From Agelas oroides (taxonomy: Eukaryota; Porifera; Demospongiae; Agelasida; Agelasidae), in assembly GCA_949130485.1 (NCBI GenBank), contig OX422189.1:4276720-4340719 (forward strand): 64,000 nt of DNA, in the 5' to 3' direction. Positions 47,969 through 57,178 of the stretch are shown here, one piece after another; position 1 is the first letter of the stretch; each line of letters starts with the position of its first letter. The notes below the pieces were generated by a model. The model saw only the letters and a list, made by a program, of their open reading frames with translations. It was not told where the DNA came from and searched no databases. Both the position numbers and the translations under genes were made by a program.

Positions 47969-48589
47969 CTACAACTCATCAAACTTAGAAACAAGACTCC
48001 TAATGTTCAAGTGACAAAATAGCACATTCCCACTGCTCTCAAACAACTTTGGCAACTGTTGTAAGTCATCACCACCCTCAGCATTGATCAGCCCATCTCC
48101 ACTACTGATATTCGTAAGACTGGCATCAACAAACGGTAATTCACAAGCAAGACATCCAGGACAATACCACAGCTCATTTTCATTCACACTAATCTTCTCA
48201 TACTCATCAATAGAAACACCACAACAGCTAGCATGACTCCAGTTTTCACACCTCGTGCACTCTATTCCTCGCTGATTACAACGTACTGGTTGCTTACACA
48301 CAGTGCAGGGATACCTCACTGGGCCTGGATTCTGCTCGACATCCACCGCAAGCAGTAGTAGCCAGAAGACCAGGTTTGGCGCCTTCCGACGGCAACGACA
48401 AGTGAACGGACACAGGTGTGGATTTTTCCTCCAGACACAGACCACAGCTGAAGAGCTAACAACCTGAACATACATCTTCCTTGGAGCTAACAGTAGCTTA
48501 CAATTGTCCTCCGTACAACACCTTGGTGCTGTTACAGCTCGAATCACAACAAAAAGCCATAGGCACAAGAGCGAAAATCGGAGCGCCAT
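47969..48589 (-). CDS. CR1-like polyprotein, N-terminal part: signal-like leader, 2A and PHD finger, ends in amber stop
   Basis: 206 residues from the first ATG (48587-48589) after an in-frame TAA (48632-48634). Residues 1-21 look like a signal peptide (MALRFSLLCLWLFVV, then AVTA). Cysteines are frequent at 24-67. A second hydrophobic run LVFWLLLLAV (73-82) leads into DVEQNPGP (83-90), a canonical 2A ribosome-skipping signal. A PHD-type C4HC3 finger follows: C95, C98, C111, C114, H119, C122, C143, C146. The frame then enters the endonuclease (LFCHLNIRSLVSKFDEL) and stops at TAG (47969-47971); the same frame resumes at once with VLIEGCKGLVLGISETW. The break is thus one nonsense change in an otherwise open 1,119-residue protein. 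The 2A would release an 89-residue leader from the PHD-endonuclease-RT part. Confidence 0.88.
   Translation of the reverse strand: MALRFSLLCLWLFVVIRAVTAPRCCTEDNCKLLLAPRKMYVQVVSSSAVVCVWRKNPHLCPFTCRCRRKAPNLVFWLLLLAVDVEQNPGPVRYPCTVCKQPVRCNQRGIECTRCENWSHASCCGVSIDEYEKISVNENELWYCPGCLACELPFVDASLTNISSGDGLINAEGGDDLQQLPKLFESSGNVLFCHLNIRSLVSKFDEL
48320..48343 (-). other. 2A-like ribosome-skipping motif (DVEQNPGP)
   Basis: The eight codons read DVEQNPGP and match the D-V/I-E-x-N-P-G-P consensus; a hydrophobic stretch (FWLLLLAV) sits immediately before, as in active 2As. Skipping would occur between Gly89 and Pro90. 2A motifs near the N-terminus of CR1-like elements have been described in sea urchin, sponge and other invertebrates. 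Activity of this copy is inferred from the intact consensus. Confidence 0.9.
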
Positions 48590-48648
48590 AATAGTCACGT
48601 AAGAATGTATATAACTAGCGTAAAGATGCCGTTACTAGGGTAATTATG

Positions 48649-49123
48649 CCGTTACTAAGAGAAGCACGCTCCCATTTAAAGCTCCCCGACCGGGTCTCAC
48701 ACACAAACTAGTATAGTACTCACCGCGAAAAAGTCGCCACAGCACAGACCCGAGTGTCCAGCAAAAGAGTCTTCAGTACAGAAACGCCTACCGCCGAACA
48801 AGCCTCCCAGACGCACGGAACGACAGCGAGTCTGCGAGAGACGGTATGTTGGTTCGCCCATCCCCCTAGTTAGTGTTATGATAACTACACCCATTTAGCC
48901 CCACCCCCAATTTGCTTAGTAATTAGAATATTCTTAGCTGTGTGAATGCCAACCGAGAGCTGGGCTCCTCACTCAAAGCCAGCCTTAGGCGGGGAGTGGT
49001 CCCGCCCTTTCTGTAGTAGGCCACGGATCGGGAGTTCAAAGGGACCGAAACCCGTGGTCATGCGAGGACCGGAAAGGGTACTCCCCTGAAGACCAGTATT
49101 TTTTTGAGCATATAATAGTAACT
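48649..49123. other. Unassigned sequence right of the CR1-like element
   Basis: About 475 bases with no satellite similarity and no convincing gene. Short open frames lack recognisable motifs. Seen here: a second GCCGTTACTA repeat (48629-48638 and 48649-48658), a splice-donor-like GCGGTGAGTA on the minus strand (48717-48726) and an acceptor-like TGCTTCTCTTAG about 60 bases further on. It may be the 5' UTR/promoter of the CR1-like element or part of the older host insertion; I cannot tell which. Confidence 0.5.
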
Positions 49124-49336
49124 AACCGCCCCATCCATTTGAGCCATAAATGCCCCACCCATTTTAAGTCATAAATGCCACACCCATTAAAGTCATAAAT
49201 GCCCCACCCATTTTAAGTCATAAATGCCACACCCATTAAAGTCATAAATGCCCCACCCATTTCAGCCATAAATGCCCCACCCATTTAAGCCATAAAAATG
49301 CCCCATTCATTTAAGCCATAAATGCCCCATCCCCAA
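49124..49336 (+). repeat. 24-25-bp minisatellite (CATAAATGCCCCACCCATT)
   Basis: About eight or nine copies of a unit built on CATAAATGCCCCACCCATTT, with alternating variants (ATGCCACACCCATTAAAGT versus ATGCCCCACCCATTTTAAGT). The alternation gives a partial 48-49-bp dimer in the middle (49150-49250). A/T- and C-rich, with no coding potential. Confidence 0.9.
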
Positions 49337-49427
49337 CTGCCTTTATGTTTTAACTCCACACTTTATGTGTGAAATTTTGAACATCGATGTGCCTGAGGTG
49401 TTGGTGTTCCCCCACTCAACACACAAC
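49337..49427. other. Right edge of the composite insertion
   Basis: About 90 bases between the minisatellite and the resumed satellite. It contains a small inverted repeat (CACACTTTATGTGTG, near 49358-49372) and ends CACTCAACACACAAC. Nothing recognisable is seen in it. Confidence 0.5.
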
Positions 49428-50111
49428 TTCACCCCTGTGGAGGCCCTGTGAAGCTTGTATAGGCCTGTTTCTGTGCCGGGAAAGATCGAGAAAGCAGTTT
49501 TCACCTCTGTGGAGGTCCTGTGAAGCTTGTATAGGCCTGTTTAAGTGCCGGGAATGATCGACAAAGTTGTTCTCGTCACTGAGGAAGTCCTGTGATGCTC
49601 GGACAGGCTTGTTTATGTGCCGGGAATGATCGGGAAAGCAGTTTTCACCTCTGTCGTGGTTCTGTGAAGCACGTAAAAGCCTGTTTATATGCCGGGAAGG
49701 AACGAGAAATCAGTTTTCACCCTTGTTGAAGTCCAATGAAGCTCGTATAGGCCTGTTTATGTGCCGAGAACGATCGAGAAAGCAGCTTTCACCTCTGTGG
49801 AGGCCCTGTGAATCTTGTTTAGGCTTGTTTCTGTGCCTTGAAAGAGCTAGGAAGCAGTTTTCACTTCTGTGGTTGTCTTGTGAAGCTCGCATAAGCCTGT
49901 GTATGTGCCTGGAAAGATCGAGAAAGCAGTTTTCAACCTTGTGTGGTCCTGTGAAGCTAGTATAGGCCTGTTTATGTGCCGGGAAAGATCGACAAAGCAG
50001 GTTTCGTCACTGTGGAAGTCCTGTGAATCTCGTATAGGCCTGTTTATGTCCCGGTAAAGATCGAGAAAGCAGTTTTAACCTCTGTGGCAGTTCTGTGAAG
50101 CACGTATAGGC
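49428..50111 (-). repeat. 72-bp satellite array, reverse orientation (after composite insertion)
   Basis: Ordinary reverse-oriented units with the common variants (TATAGGCCTGTTTATGTGCC). The 49720-49960 stretch shares the GCCTTGAAAG...GCTAGGAAGC variant run with 55960-56110. It grades at about 50112 into the diverged subfamily. Confidence 0.94.
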
Positions 50112-52640
50112 CTGTTTAAGAGCCAGGGAAGATCGAGAAAGCAGTTTTCACCGCTGTGGAGGCCGTGAGAGCATAGTGCAAGCATGTTTGTTTTCGGGAA
50201 ATCCTTGTAAAGCGGTTTTAACCTCCGAAGAGATGCTGAGAAGCACGTGTAGGCCTGTTTAAGTGGTAGGGAAGATCGAGAAAAATTTTTTCTCCACTGT
50301 GGTGGTCCTATTAGGCTCGTGCAAGCCTGTTTATGTGCGGGAAAGACCTGATAACGCCGTTTTGACCGCCGAGGAGGTGCTGTGAAGCACGTGCAGGCCT
50401 GTTTAAGTGCCAGGGATGACTGAGAAGGAAGTTTTCACCGCTGTCGAGGTGCTGTGAGGCTCGTGTAAGCCTGTTTATGTGAGGAGATTACCTGAAAAAG
50501 CCGTTTTAACCAACGAGGATGTTCTCTGACGCAGGTGAATGCTTATATAAGTGCTAGGGAAGATCGAGAAACCACTGTGGAGGTCCTGTGAGGCTGGTGC
50601 AAGCCTGCTTATGTGTGGGAAAGACCTGATAACTGCGTTTTACCCTCCGAGGAGGTGCTGTGAAGCACGTGTAGGCCTGCTTAAGTGTCAGGGATAATCG
50701 AGAAAGAAGTTTTCACTACTATGGAAGTCCTGTGTGGCTTGTGCCAAGCCTGTTTATGTGGGGGAAAGAGCTGGTCACGCCGTTTTATCCACCGAGGAGC
50801 TGTGAAGCACGTGTATGTCCCAGAGAAGATCGAGAGAGCAGATTTCACGGCTGTGAAGGCCATGTGAGGTTGGTGCAAGCCTGTTTATATACGGGAACGA
50901 CCTGATAACTCCGTTTTAACCTCGTAGGAGGTGCTGTTAAGCACGTGGAGGCCTGTCTAAATTTCAGAGATGATCCGCTGTGGAGGCCGTGAGAGCTTAG
51001 TGCAAGCATGTTTGTGTGCGGAAATCCTTGTAATTTAACCTCCGAGGAGATGCTGTGAAGCGCGTGTAAGCCTGTTTAAGTGCCAGGGAAGACTGAGAAG
51101 GAAGTTTTCACCACTGTCGAGGTCCTGTGAGGCTCGTGCAAGCCTGTTTATGTGAGCAAATTACCTGACAAAACCGTTTTTACAACCGAGGAGGTGCTAT
51201 GAAGGAGGTGCAGGCCTGTTTTAGTGCTAGGGAAGATCGACAAAGCAGTTTTCACCACTGTGGAGGCCCGTGAGAGCTTAGTGCGAGCATGTTTGTGTGC
51301 GGGAAATCCTTGCAAAGCGGTTTTAACATTCGAGGAGATGCTGCGAAGCAGTGTAAGCCTGTTTAAGTGCAAGGGAAGACTGAGAAGGAAGTTCTCACCA
51401 CTGTCGAGGTCCTGTGAGGCTCGTGCAAGCCTGTTTATGCGAGGAAATTACCTGAGAAAGCAGTTTTAACCACCCACCTCGGAGTAGGCCTGTTTATGTG
51501 CCAGGGAAGATCAAGAAAGCATTTTTCTCCACTGTGGATGTCCTGTGCGACTCGTGCAAGCCTGCTTATGTGTGAGAAAGACCTGATAACTACGTTTTAC
51601 CCTCGGAGGAGGTGCTGTGAAGTACGTGTAGGCCTGCTTAAGTGGCAGGCAAGATCGAGAAAGCTGTTTTCACTACCATGGAAGTCCTGTGAGGCTTGTG
51701 CAAGCCTGTTTATGTTGGGGAAAGACCTGGTCACGTTTTGTCCACCGAGAAGGAGCTGTGGAGCACGTGTAGGCCTGTTTATGTGCCAGAGAAGATCGAG
51801 AGAGCAGATTTTACCGCTCAGAAGGCCCTCTGAGGTTGGTGCAAGCCTGTTTATGTGCGGGAAAGACCTGATAACGCCGTTTTAACGTCCGAGGTGGTGC
51901 TGTGAAGCACGTGCAGGCCTGTTTAAGTGCCAGGGAAGACTGAGAAAGAAGTTTTCACCGATGTCGAGGTCCTGTGAGGCTTCTGCAAGCCTGTTTATGT
52001 GGGGGAAAGACCTGGTCACGCCGTTTTATCCACCGAGAAGGAGCTGTGAAGTACGTGTAGGCCTGTTTATATGCCTGAGAAGATCGAGAGAGCAGATTTC
52101 ACCGCTGTGAAGGCCCTGTGAGGTTGGTGCAAGCCGGATTATATGCGGGAACGACCTGATAACGCCGTTTTCACCTCCTAGGAAGTGCTGTGAAGCACGT
52201 GCAGGTTTTTTTAATTTCCTGAAATGATCGAGAAAACAGTTTTAACCGCTGTGGAGGCCGAGAGGGCTTAGTGCAAGCATGTTTGTGTGCGGGAAATCCG
52301 TTTAAAGCGGTTTTAACCTCCGAGGAGATGCTGTGAAGCACGTGTAGGCCAGTTTGAGTGCCAGGGAAGATCGAGAAAGAAGTTTACACTACTATGGAAG
52401 TCCTGTGAGGCTTGTGCAAGCCTGTTTATGTGGGGGAAAGACCTGGTCACGCCGTTTTATCCACCGAGAAGTAGCTGTGAAGCACGTGTAGGCCTGTTTA
52501 TGTGCCAGAGAAGATCGAGAGCAGATTTCACCGCTGTGATGGCCCTGTGAGGTTGGTGAAAGCCTGTTTATTTGCGGGAACGACCTGATAACGCGGTTTT
52601 AACCTCCTAGGAGGTGCTGTGAAGCACGTGGAGGCCTGTT
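50112..52640 (-). repeat. Diverged dimeric satellite subfamily island (about 144-bp period)
   Basis: Unit length and general plan match the main satellite, but two strongly different types alternate. One has GGGAAAGACCTGATAACGCC and CCGAGGAGGTGCTGTGAAGC; the other has GCCAGGGAAGATCGAGAAAG and a GAGGCTCGTGCAAGCCTG junction. AAGCCTG junctions at 50323 and 50467 are 144 apart. Sub-variants recur within the island (GGAAATCCTTGTAAAGCGG; GAAAGACCTGGTCACG). Ordinary units meet it on both sides (GGCCTGTTTAAGAGCCAGGG at 50108, GAGGCCTGTTTATGTGCCAG near 52631). No gene is seen. Confidence 0.9.
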
Positions 52641-55600
52641 TATGTGCCAGGAAAGAGCGATAAATCAGTTTTGACCCCTGTTAAAGTCCAATGAAGCTCG
52701 TATAGGCCCGTTTATGTGCCGAGAACGATCGAGAAAGCAGCTTTCACCTCTGTGGAAGTCTTGTGAAGCTCGTATAGGCCTTTTTATGTGCTGGGAACGA
52801 TAGAGATAGCAGTTTTAACCTCTTTGGCGGTTCTGTGAAGCACGTATAGGCCTGTTTATGTGCCAGGAAAGAGCGATAAATCAGTTTTCACCCCTGTTGA
52901 AGTCCAATGAAGCTCGTATAGGCCTCTTTATGTGCCTAGAACGATCGAAAAAGCAGCTTTCACCTCTGTGGAGGCCCTGTGAAGTTTGTATAGGCCTGTT
53001 ACTGTGCCTTGAATGATCGAGGAAGCAGTTTTCACCTCTGTGGTAGTCTTGTGAAGCTCGCATAAGCCGGTGAATGAGCCTGGAAAGATCGAGAAAGCAG
53101 TTTTCAACCCTATGTTGTCCTGTGAAGCTCGTATAGGCCTGTTTATGTGCCGGGAAAGATCGACAAAGTAGTTTCTGTCACTGAGGAAGTCCGGTAATGC
53201 TCGTATAGGCCTGTTTAAGTGCAGGGAACGATCGAGAAAGCAGTTTTAACCTCTTTGGCGGTGCTGTGAAGCACGTATAGGCCTGTTTATGTGCATGGAA
53301 AGATCGAGGAAGCAGTTTTCTCCTGTGTGGTGGTACTGTAGTTCTCAATTAGGCTTGTTTATGTCCCGGGAACGATCTAGAAATCAGTTTTCACCTCTGC
53401 GGTGGTCTTGTGAAGCTCGCATAAGCCTATGTATGTGCCTGGAAAGATCGAGAAAGCAGTTTTCACCTCTGTGCAGATCCTGTGATGCTCATTCAGGCCT
53501 GTTTATGTGCCGGGAACGTTCGAGAAAGCAGTTTTAACCTCTTTGGTGGTTCTATGAAGCACGTATAAGCCTGTTTATGCGCAGGGAACGATGGAGAAAG
53601 CAGTCTTCACCTCTATGCTGGTCTTATGAAGCTCGCATAAGCCTGTGTATGTGCCGGGAAAGATCGAGAAAGCAGTTTTCACCTCTGTGCAGTCCTGTGA
53701 AGCTCGTATAGGCCTGTTTAAGTGCCGGGAAAGATCCACAAAGTAGTTTTCGTCACTGTGGATGTCTTGTGAAGCTCGTATAGGACTGTTTATGTGCCAG
53801 GAAAGATCGACAAAGTAGTTTTCGTCATTGTGGAAGTGCTGTGAAGCTCGTATAGGCCAGTTTATGTCCCGAGAAAGATCGAGAAGGCAGTTTACAACAC
53901 TGTGGTGGTCTTGTTAAGCTCGCATAAGCCTGCGTATGTGCCTGGAAAGATCGAGAAAGCAGGTTTCACCTCTGTGCAGGTCCTGTGAAGCTCGTACTGG
54001 CCGGTTTTTGTGCCGGGAACGATCGAGAAAGCAGTTTTCACCTCTGTGGAGGTCCTGTGAAGCTCGTATAGGCCTGTTTGTATGCCGGGATCGATCGAGA
54101 AAACAGTTTTCACCTCTGCGGTGGTCTTGTGAAGCTCGAATACGCCTGTGTTTGTGCCGGGAAAGATCGAGAAAGTAGTTTTCCTCACTGTGGAAGTCCT
54201 GAGAAGCTCGTATAGGACTGTTTAAGTGCCGAGAAAGATCGACAAAGTGGTCTTCGTCACTGTGGAAGTCCTGTCGTATAGGCCTGTTTATGTGCCGGGA
54301 AAGATCGATAAAGTAGTTTTCGTCACTGTGGAAGTCCTTTGAAGCTCGTATAGGCCTGTTTATGTCCCGGGAAAGATCGAGAAAGCAGTTTTCACTCCTG
54401 TGCAGGTCCTGTGAAGCTCGTACAGGCCTGTTTATGTGCCGGGAAGGATTGAGAAAGCAGTTTTCACCTCTGTGGAGGTCCTGTGAAGCTCGTATAGTCC
54501 TGTTTATGTGCCGGGAATGATCGAGAAAGCAGTTTTTACCTCTGTGGTGGTCTTGTGAAGCTCGTAATGGCCTGTCTATGTGCAGAGAGCGATGGAGAAT
54601 GCAGTTTACACCTCTGTGGAGGTCCTGTGATGCTCGTATAGGCTTGTTTAAGTGCCGGGAATGATCGACAAAGTAATTATCGTCACTGGGGAAGTCCTGT
54701 GAGGCTCGTATAGGCCTCTTTAAGTGCCTGGAAAGATCGGGGAAGCAGTTTTGACCTGTGTGGTGCTCGTATAGGCTAGTTTATGTCCTGGAAACGATCG
54801 AGAAAACAGTTTTTCACCTCTGCAGTGGTCTTGTGAAACTCGTATAAGCCTGTGTATGTGCCGGGAAAGATCGAGAAAGCAGTTTTCACCTCTGTGCAGG
54901 TCCTGTGAAGCTCGTACAGGTCTGTTTATGCGCCGGGAACGATCGTGAAAGCAGTTTTCACCTCTGCGGAGGTCCTGTGAAGCTCGTATATGCCTGTTTA
55001 TGTGCCGGGAACGATCGAGAAAGCAGTTTTAACCTCTGTGGGGGCCCCGTGAAGCTTGTATAGGCCTGTTTCAGTGCCTTGAAAGATCGTGAAAGCAGTT
55101 TTCACCCCTGTGTGTTCCTGTGAAGCTCGCATGGACCTGTTTATGTGCCTGGAAAGATCGACAAAGTAGTTTCTGTCACTGTGGAAGTCTTGTGAAGTTC
55201 CTATAGGCCTGTTTATGTGAAGGGAGCGATGGACAAAGCAGTTTTCACCTCTGTGGAGGTCCTGTGAAGCTCGTATAGGCCTGTTTACGTGCCGGGAAAG
55301 AGCGACAAAGTAGTTTTCGTCACTGTGGAAGTCCTGTGATGCTCGTATACGGCTATTTTTGTCCCGGGAATGATCGAAAAAGCAGTTTACACCTCTGTGG
55401 TGGTCTTGTGAAGCTCGCATAAGCCTGTGTATGTGCAGGGAAAGATCGAGAAAGCAATTTTCACCACTGTGCAGGTCCTGTGAAGCTGGTATATATCTGT
55501 TTAAGTAAGTTCGACAAAGTGGTTTTTGTCGCTGTGGAAATCCTGTGAAGCGCCGGAAAGAACGAGAAATCAGTTTTCACCCGTGTTTAAGTACTATGAA

Positions 55601-57164
55601 GCTCATATAGGGCTGTTTATGTGCCGAGAAAGATCGAGAAAGCAGCTTCCACCTCTGTGGAGGCCCCGTGAAGCTTGTATAGGCCTGTTTCTGTGCCTTG
55701 AAAGATCGAGGAAGCAGTTTTCACCTACGTGGTGGACTTGTGAAGCTCGCATAAGCCTGAGTATGGGCCGGGAAAGATCGAGAAAGCAGTTTTCACCTCT
55801 GTGCAGGTCCTGTGAAGCTCGTATAGGCCTGTTTAAGTGCCGGGAAAGATCGACAAAGTAGTTTTCGTCACTGGGGAAGCCCAATGAATCTCGTATAGGC
55901 CTGTTTATGTGCCGAGAACGATCGAGAAATCAGCTTTCACCTCTGTGGAAGCTCTGTGAAGCTTGTAAAGGCCTGTTTCTGTGCCTTGAAGGATCTAGGA
56001 AGCAGTTTTCACCTCTGTGGTTGTCTTGTGAAGCTTGCATAAGCCTGTGTATGTGCCTGGACAGATCGAGAAAGCAGTTTTCAACCTTGTGTGGTCCTGT
56101 GAAGCTCGTATAGGCCTGTTTATGTGCTGGGAAAGATCGACAAAGTAGTTTCTGCCACTGTGGAAGCCTTGTGAAGTTCGTATTGGCCTGTTTATGTGCA
56201 GGGAACGATGGAGAAAGTAGATTTCACCGCTGTGGAGGTCCTGTGAAGCTTGTATAGGCCAGTTTAAGTGACGGGAAAGGTCGACAAAGTAGTTTTTGTC
56301 ACTGTGGAAGTCTGGTAATGCTTTAAGTGCAGGGAACGATCGAGAAAGCAGTTTTAACCGCTGTGGCGGTTTTGTGAAGCACGTATAGGCATGTTTATGT
56401 CCCGGGAACGATCGAGAAAACAGTTTTCACCTCTGTGGTTGTCTTGTGAAGCTCGCATAAGCCTGTGTATGTGCCTGGACAGATCGAGAAAGCAGTTTTC
56501 AACCTTGTGTGGTCCTGTGAAGCTTGTGTAGGCCTGTTTATGTGCTGGGAAAGATTGACAAAGTAGTTTCTGCCACTGTGGAAGCCTTGTGAAGTTCGTA
56601 TTGGCCTGTTTATGTGCAGGGAACGATGGAGGAAGTAGATTTCACCGCTGTGGAGGTCCTGTGAAGCTCGTATAGGCCAGTTTAAGTGACGGGAAAGGTC
56701 GACAAAGTAGTTTTTGTCACTGTGGAAGTCTGGTAATGCTTTAAGTGCAGGGAACGATTGAGAAAGCAGTTTTAACCGCTGTGGCGGTTTTGTGAAGCAC
56801 GTATAGGCTTGTTTATGTCCCGGGAACGATCGAGAAAACAGTTTTCACCACTGCGGTGGTCTTGTGAAGGTCGCATAAGCCTGTGTATGTGCGGGGAAAG
56901 ATCGAGAATGCAGTTTACACCTCTGTGGAGGTCCTGTGAAGCTCGTATAGGACTGTTTATGTGCCGGGATAGAACGAGAGATCAGTTTTCACCCCTGTTG
57001 AAGTCCTGTGAAGCTCGTATAGGCCTGTTTATGTCTCGGGAAAGATCGAGAAAGCAGCTTTCACCCTTGTGTGGTCCTGTGAAGCTCGTATAGTCCTGTT
57101 TAAGTGCAGGGAAAGATGGACAAAGTAGTTTTCGTCAGTGTGGAAGTCCTGTTAAGCTCGTATA
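52641..57164 (-). repeat. 72-bp satellite array, reverse orientation (right end of inverted block)
   Basis: Ordinary reverse-oriented units. Blocks here resemble the forward array at 3-23 kb in reverse complement. For example, the units at 54998-55420 match the block at 9092-9514, and GGCCCCGTGAAGCTTGTATA near 55660 matches the TATACAAGCTTCACGGGGCC units. The array ends at the second orientation switch. No gene is seen. Confidence 0.95.
56020..56857 (-). repeat. 418-bp tandem duplication
   Basis: The rare variant CTGGACAGATCGAG occurs at 56057 and 56475, 418 apart. Following units match almost base for base, including ACAAAGTAGTTTCTGCCACT, GTTCGTATTGGCCTG, a shortened unit reading GGTAATGCTTTAAGTGCAGG, and GACGGGAAAGGTCGAC. 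The shared truncated unit explains why the period is not a multiple of 72. Confidence 0.88.
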
Positions 57165-57178
57165 AGCCTATACGAGCT
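57155..57178. other. Right inversion junction (reverse to forward satellite)
   Basis: The reverse array ends ...AAGCTCGTATAAG and the forward array starts CCTATACGAGCTCTAC..., forming a 10-bp inverted repeat (AGCTCGTATA at 57155-57164, TATACGAGCT at 57169-57178) around AGCC. The switch falls at the same place in the unit (A-G-G/CCT) as the left junction at 23955/23956. Confidence 0.95.

Larger units (their letters stand above)
45047..48648 (-). mobile_element. CR1-like non-LTR retrotransposon with PHD, endonuclease and RT
   Basis: The 3' end is marked by a short TTAG/CTAA tandem tract (45047-45064) preceded by hairpins, as in CR1/L2-type elements. The coding region spans 48589 to 45227. The 5' edge is uncertain. 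The similar strings CCGTTACTATAGCAAAGCAC (45019) and CCGTTACTAAGAGAAGCAC (48649) may be a decayed target duplication, which would put the 5' end near 48648. The N-terminal module order (2A, PHD finger, apurinic-type endonuclease, RT) fits 2A-bearing CR1/L2-like elements reported from marine invertebrates; the clade is inferred from motifs only. Confidence 0.85.
44772..49427. mobile_element. 4.66-kb composite insertion in the satellite
   Basis: The satellite breaks at GATCGAGAAAGCAG (ending 44771) and resumes with TTCACCCCTGTGG at 49428. A normal unit reads GCAGTTTTCACC, so only TT is missing and no target duplication is visible. The block contains a 90-bp twin repeat, a minus-strand CR1-like retrotransposon, about 0.5 kb of unassigned sequence and a minisatellite. 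No terminal inverted repeats are apparent between the first and last 40 bases. The simplest reading is an older insertion of about 1 kb into which the CR1-like element later jumped. Confidence 0.75.

Noticed and set aside
48320-48343. 2A motif as evidence for an integrated RNA virus
   Set aside because: It lies in one frame with a PHD finger, an apurinic-type endonuclease and a LINE reverse transcriptase, so it belongs to the retrotransposon.
48960-49080. tRNA-like or SINE promoter (A/B box) near GGGAGTTCAAAGGGACC
   Set aside because: The B-box resemblance is weak, no A box sits at the right distance, and no cloverleaf can be drawn.
44772-49427. Terminal inverted repeats of a DNA transposon at the composite insertion edges
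   Set aside because: The first 40 bases (CGCAACTGTGAGAG...) and the reverse complement of the last 40 (GTTGTGTGTTGAG...) do not match, and no target duplication is visible.
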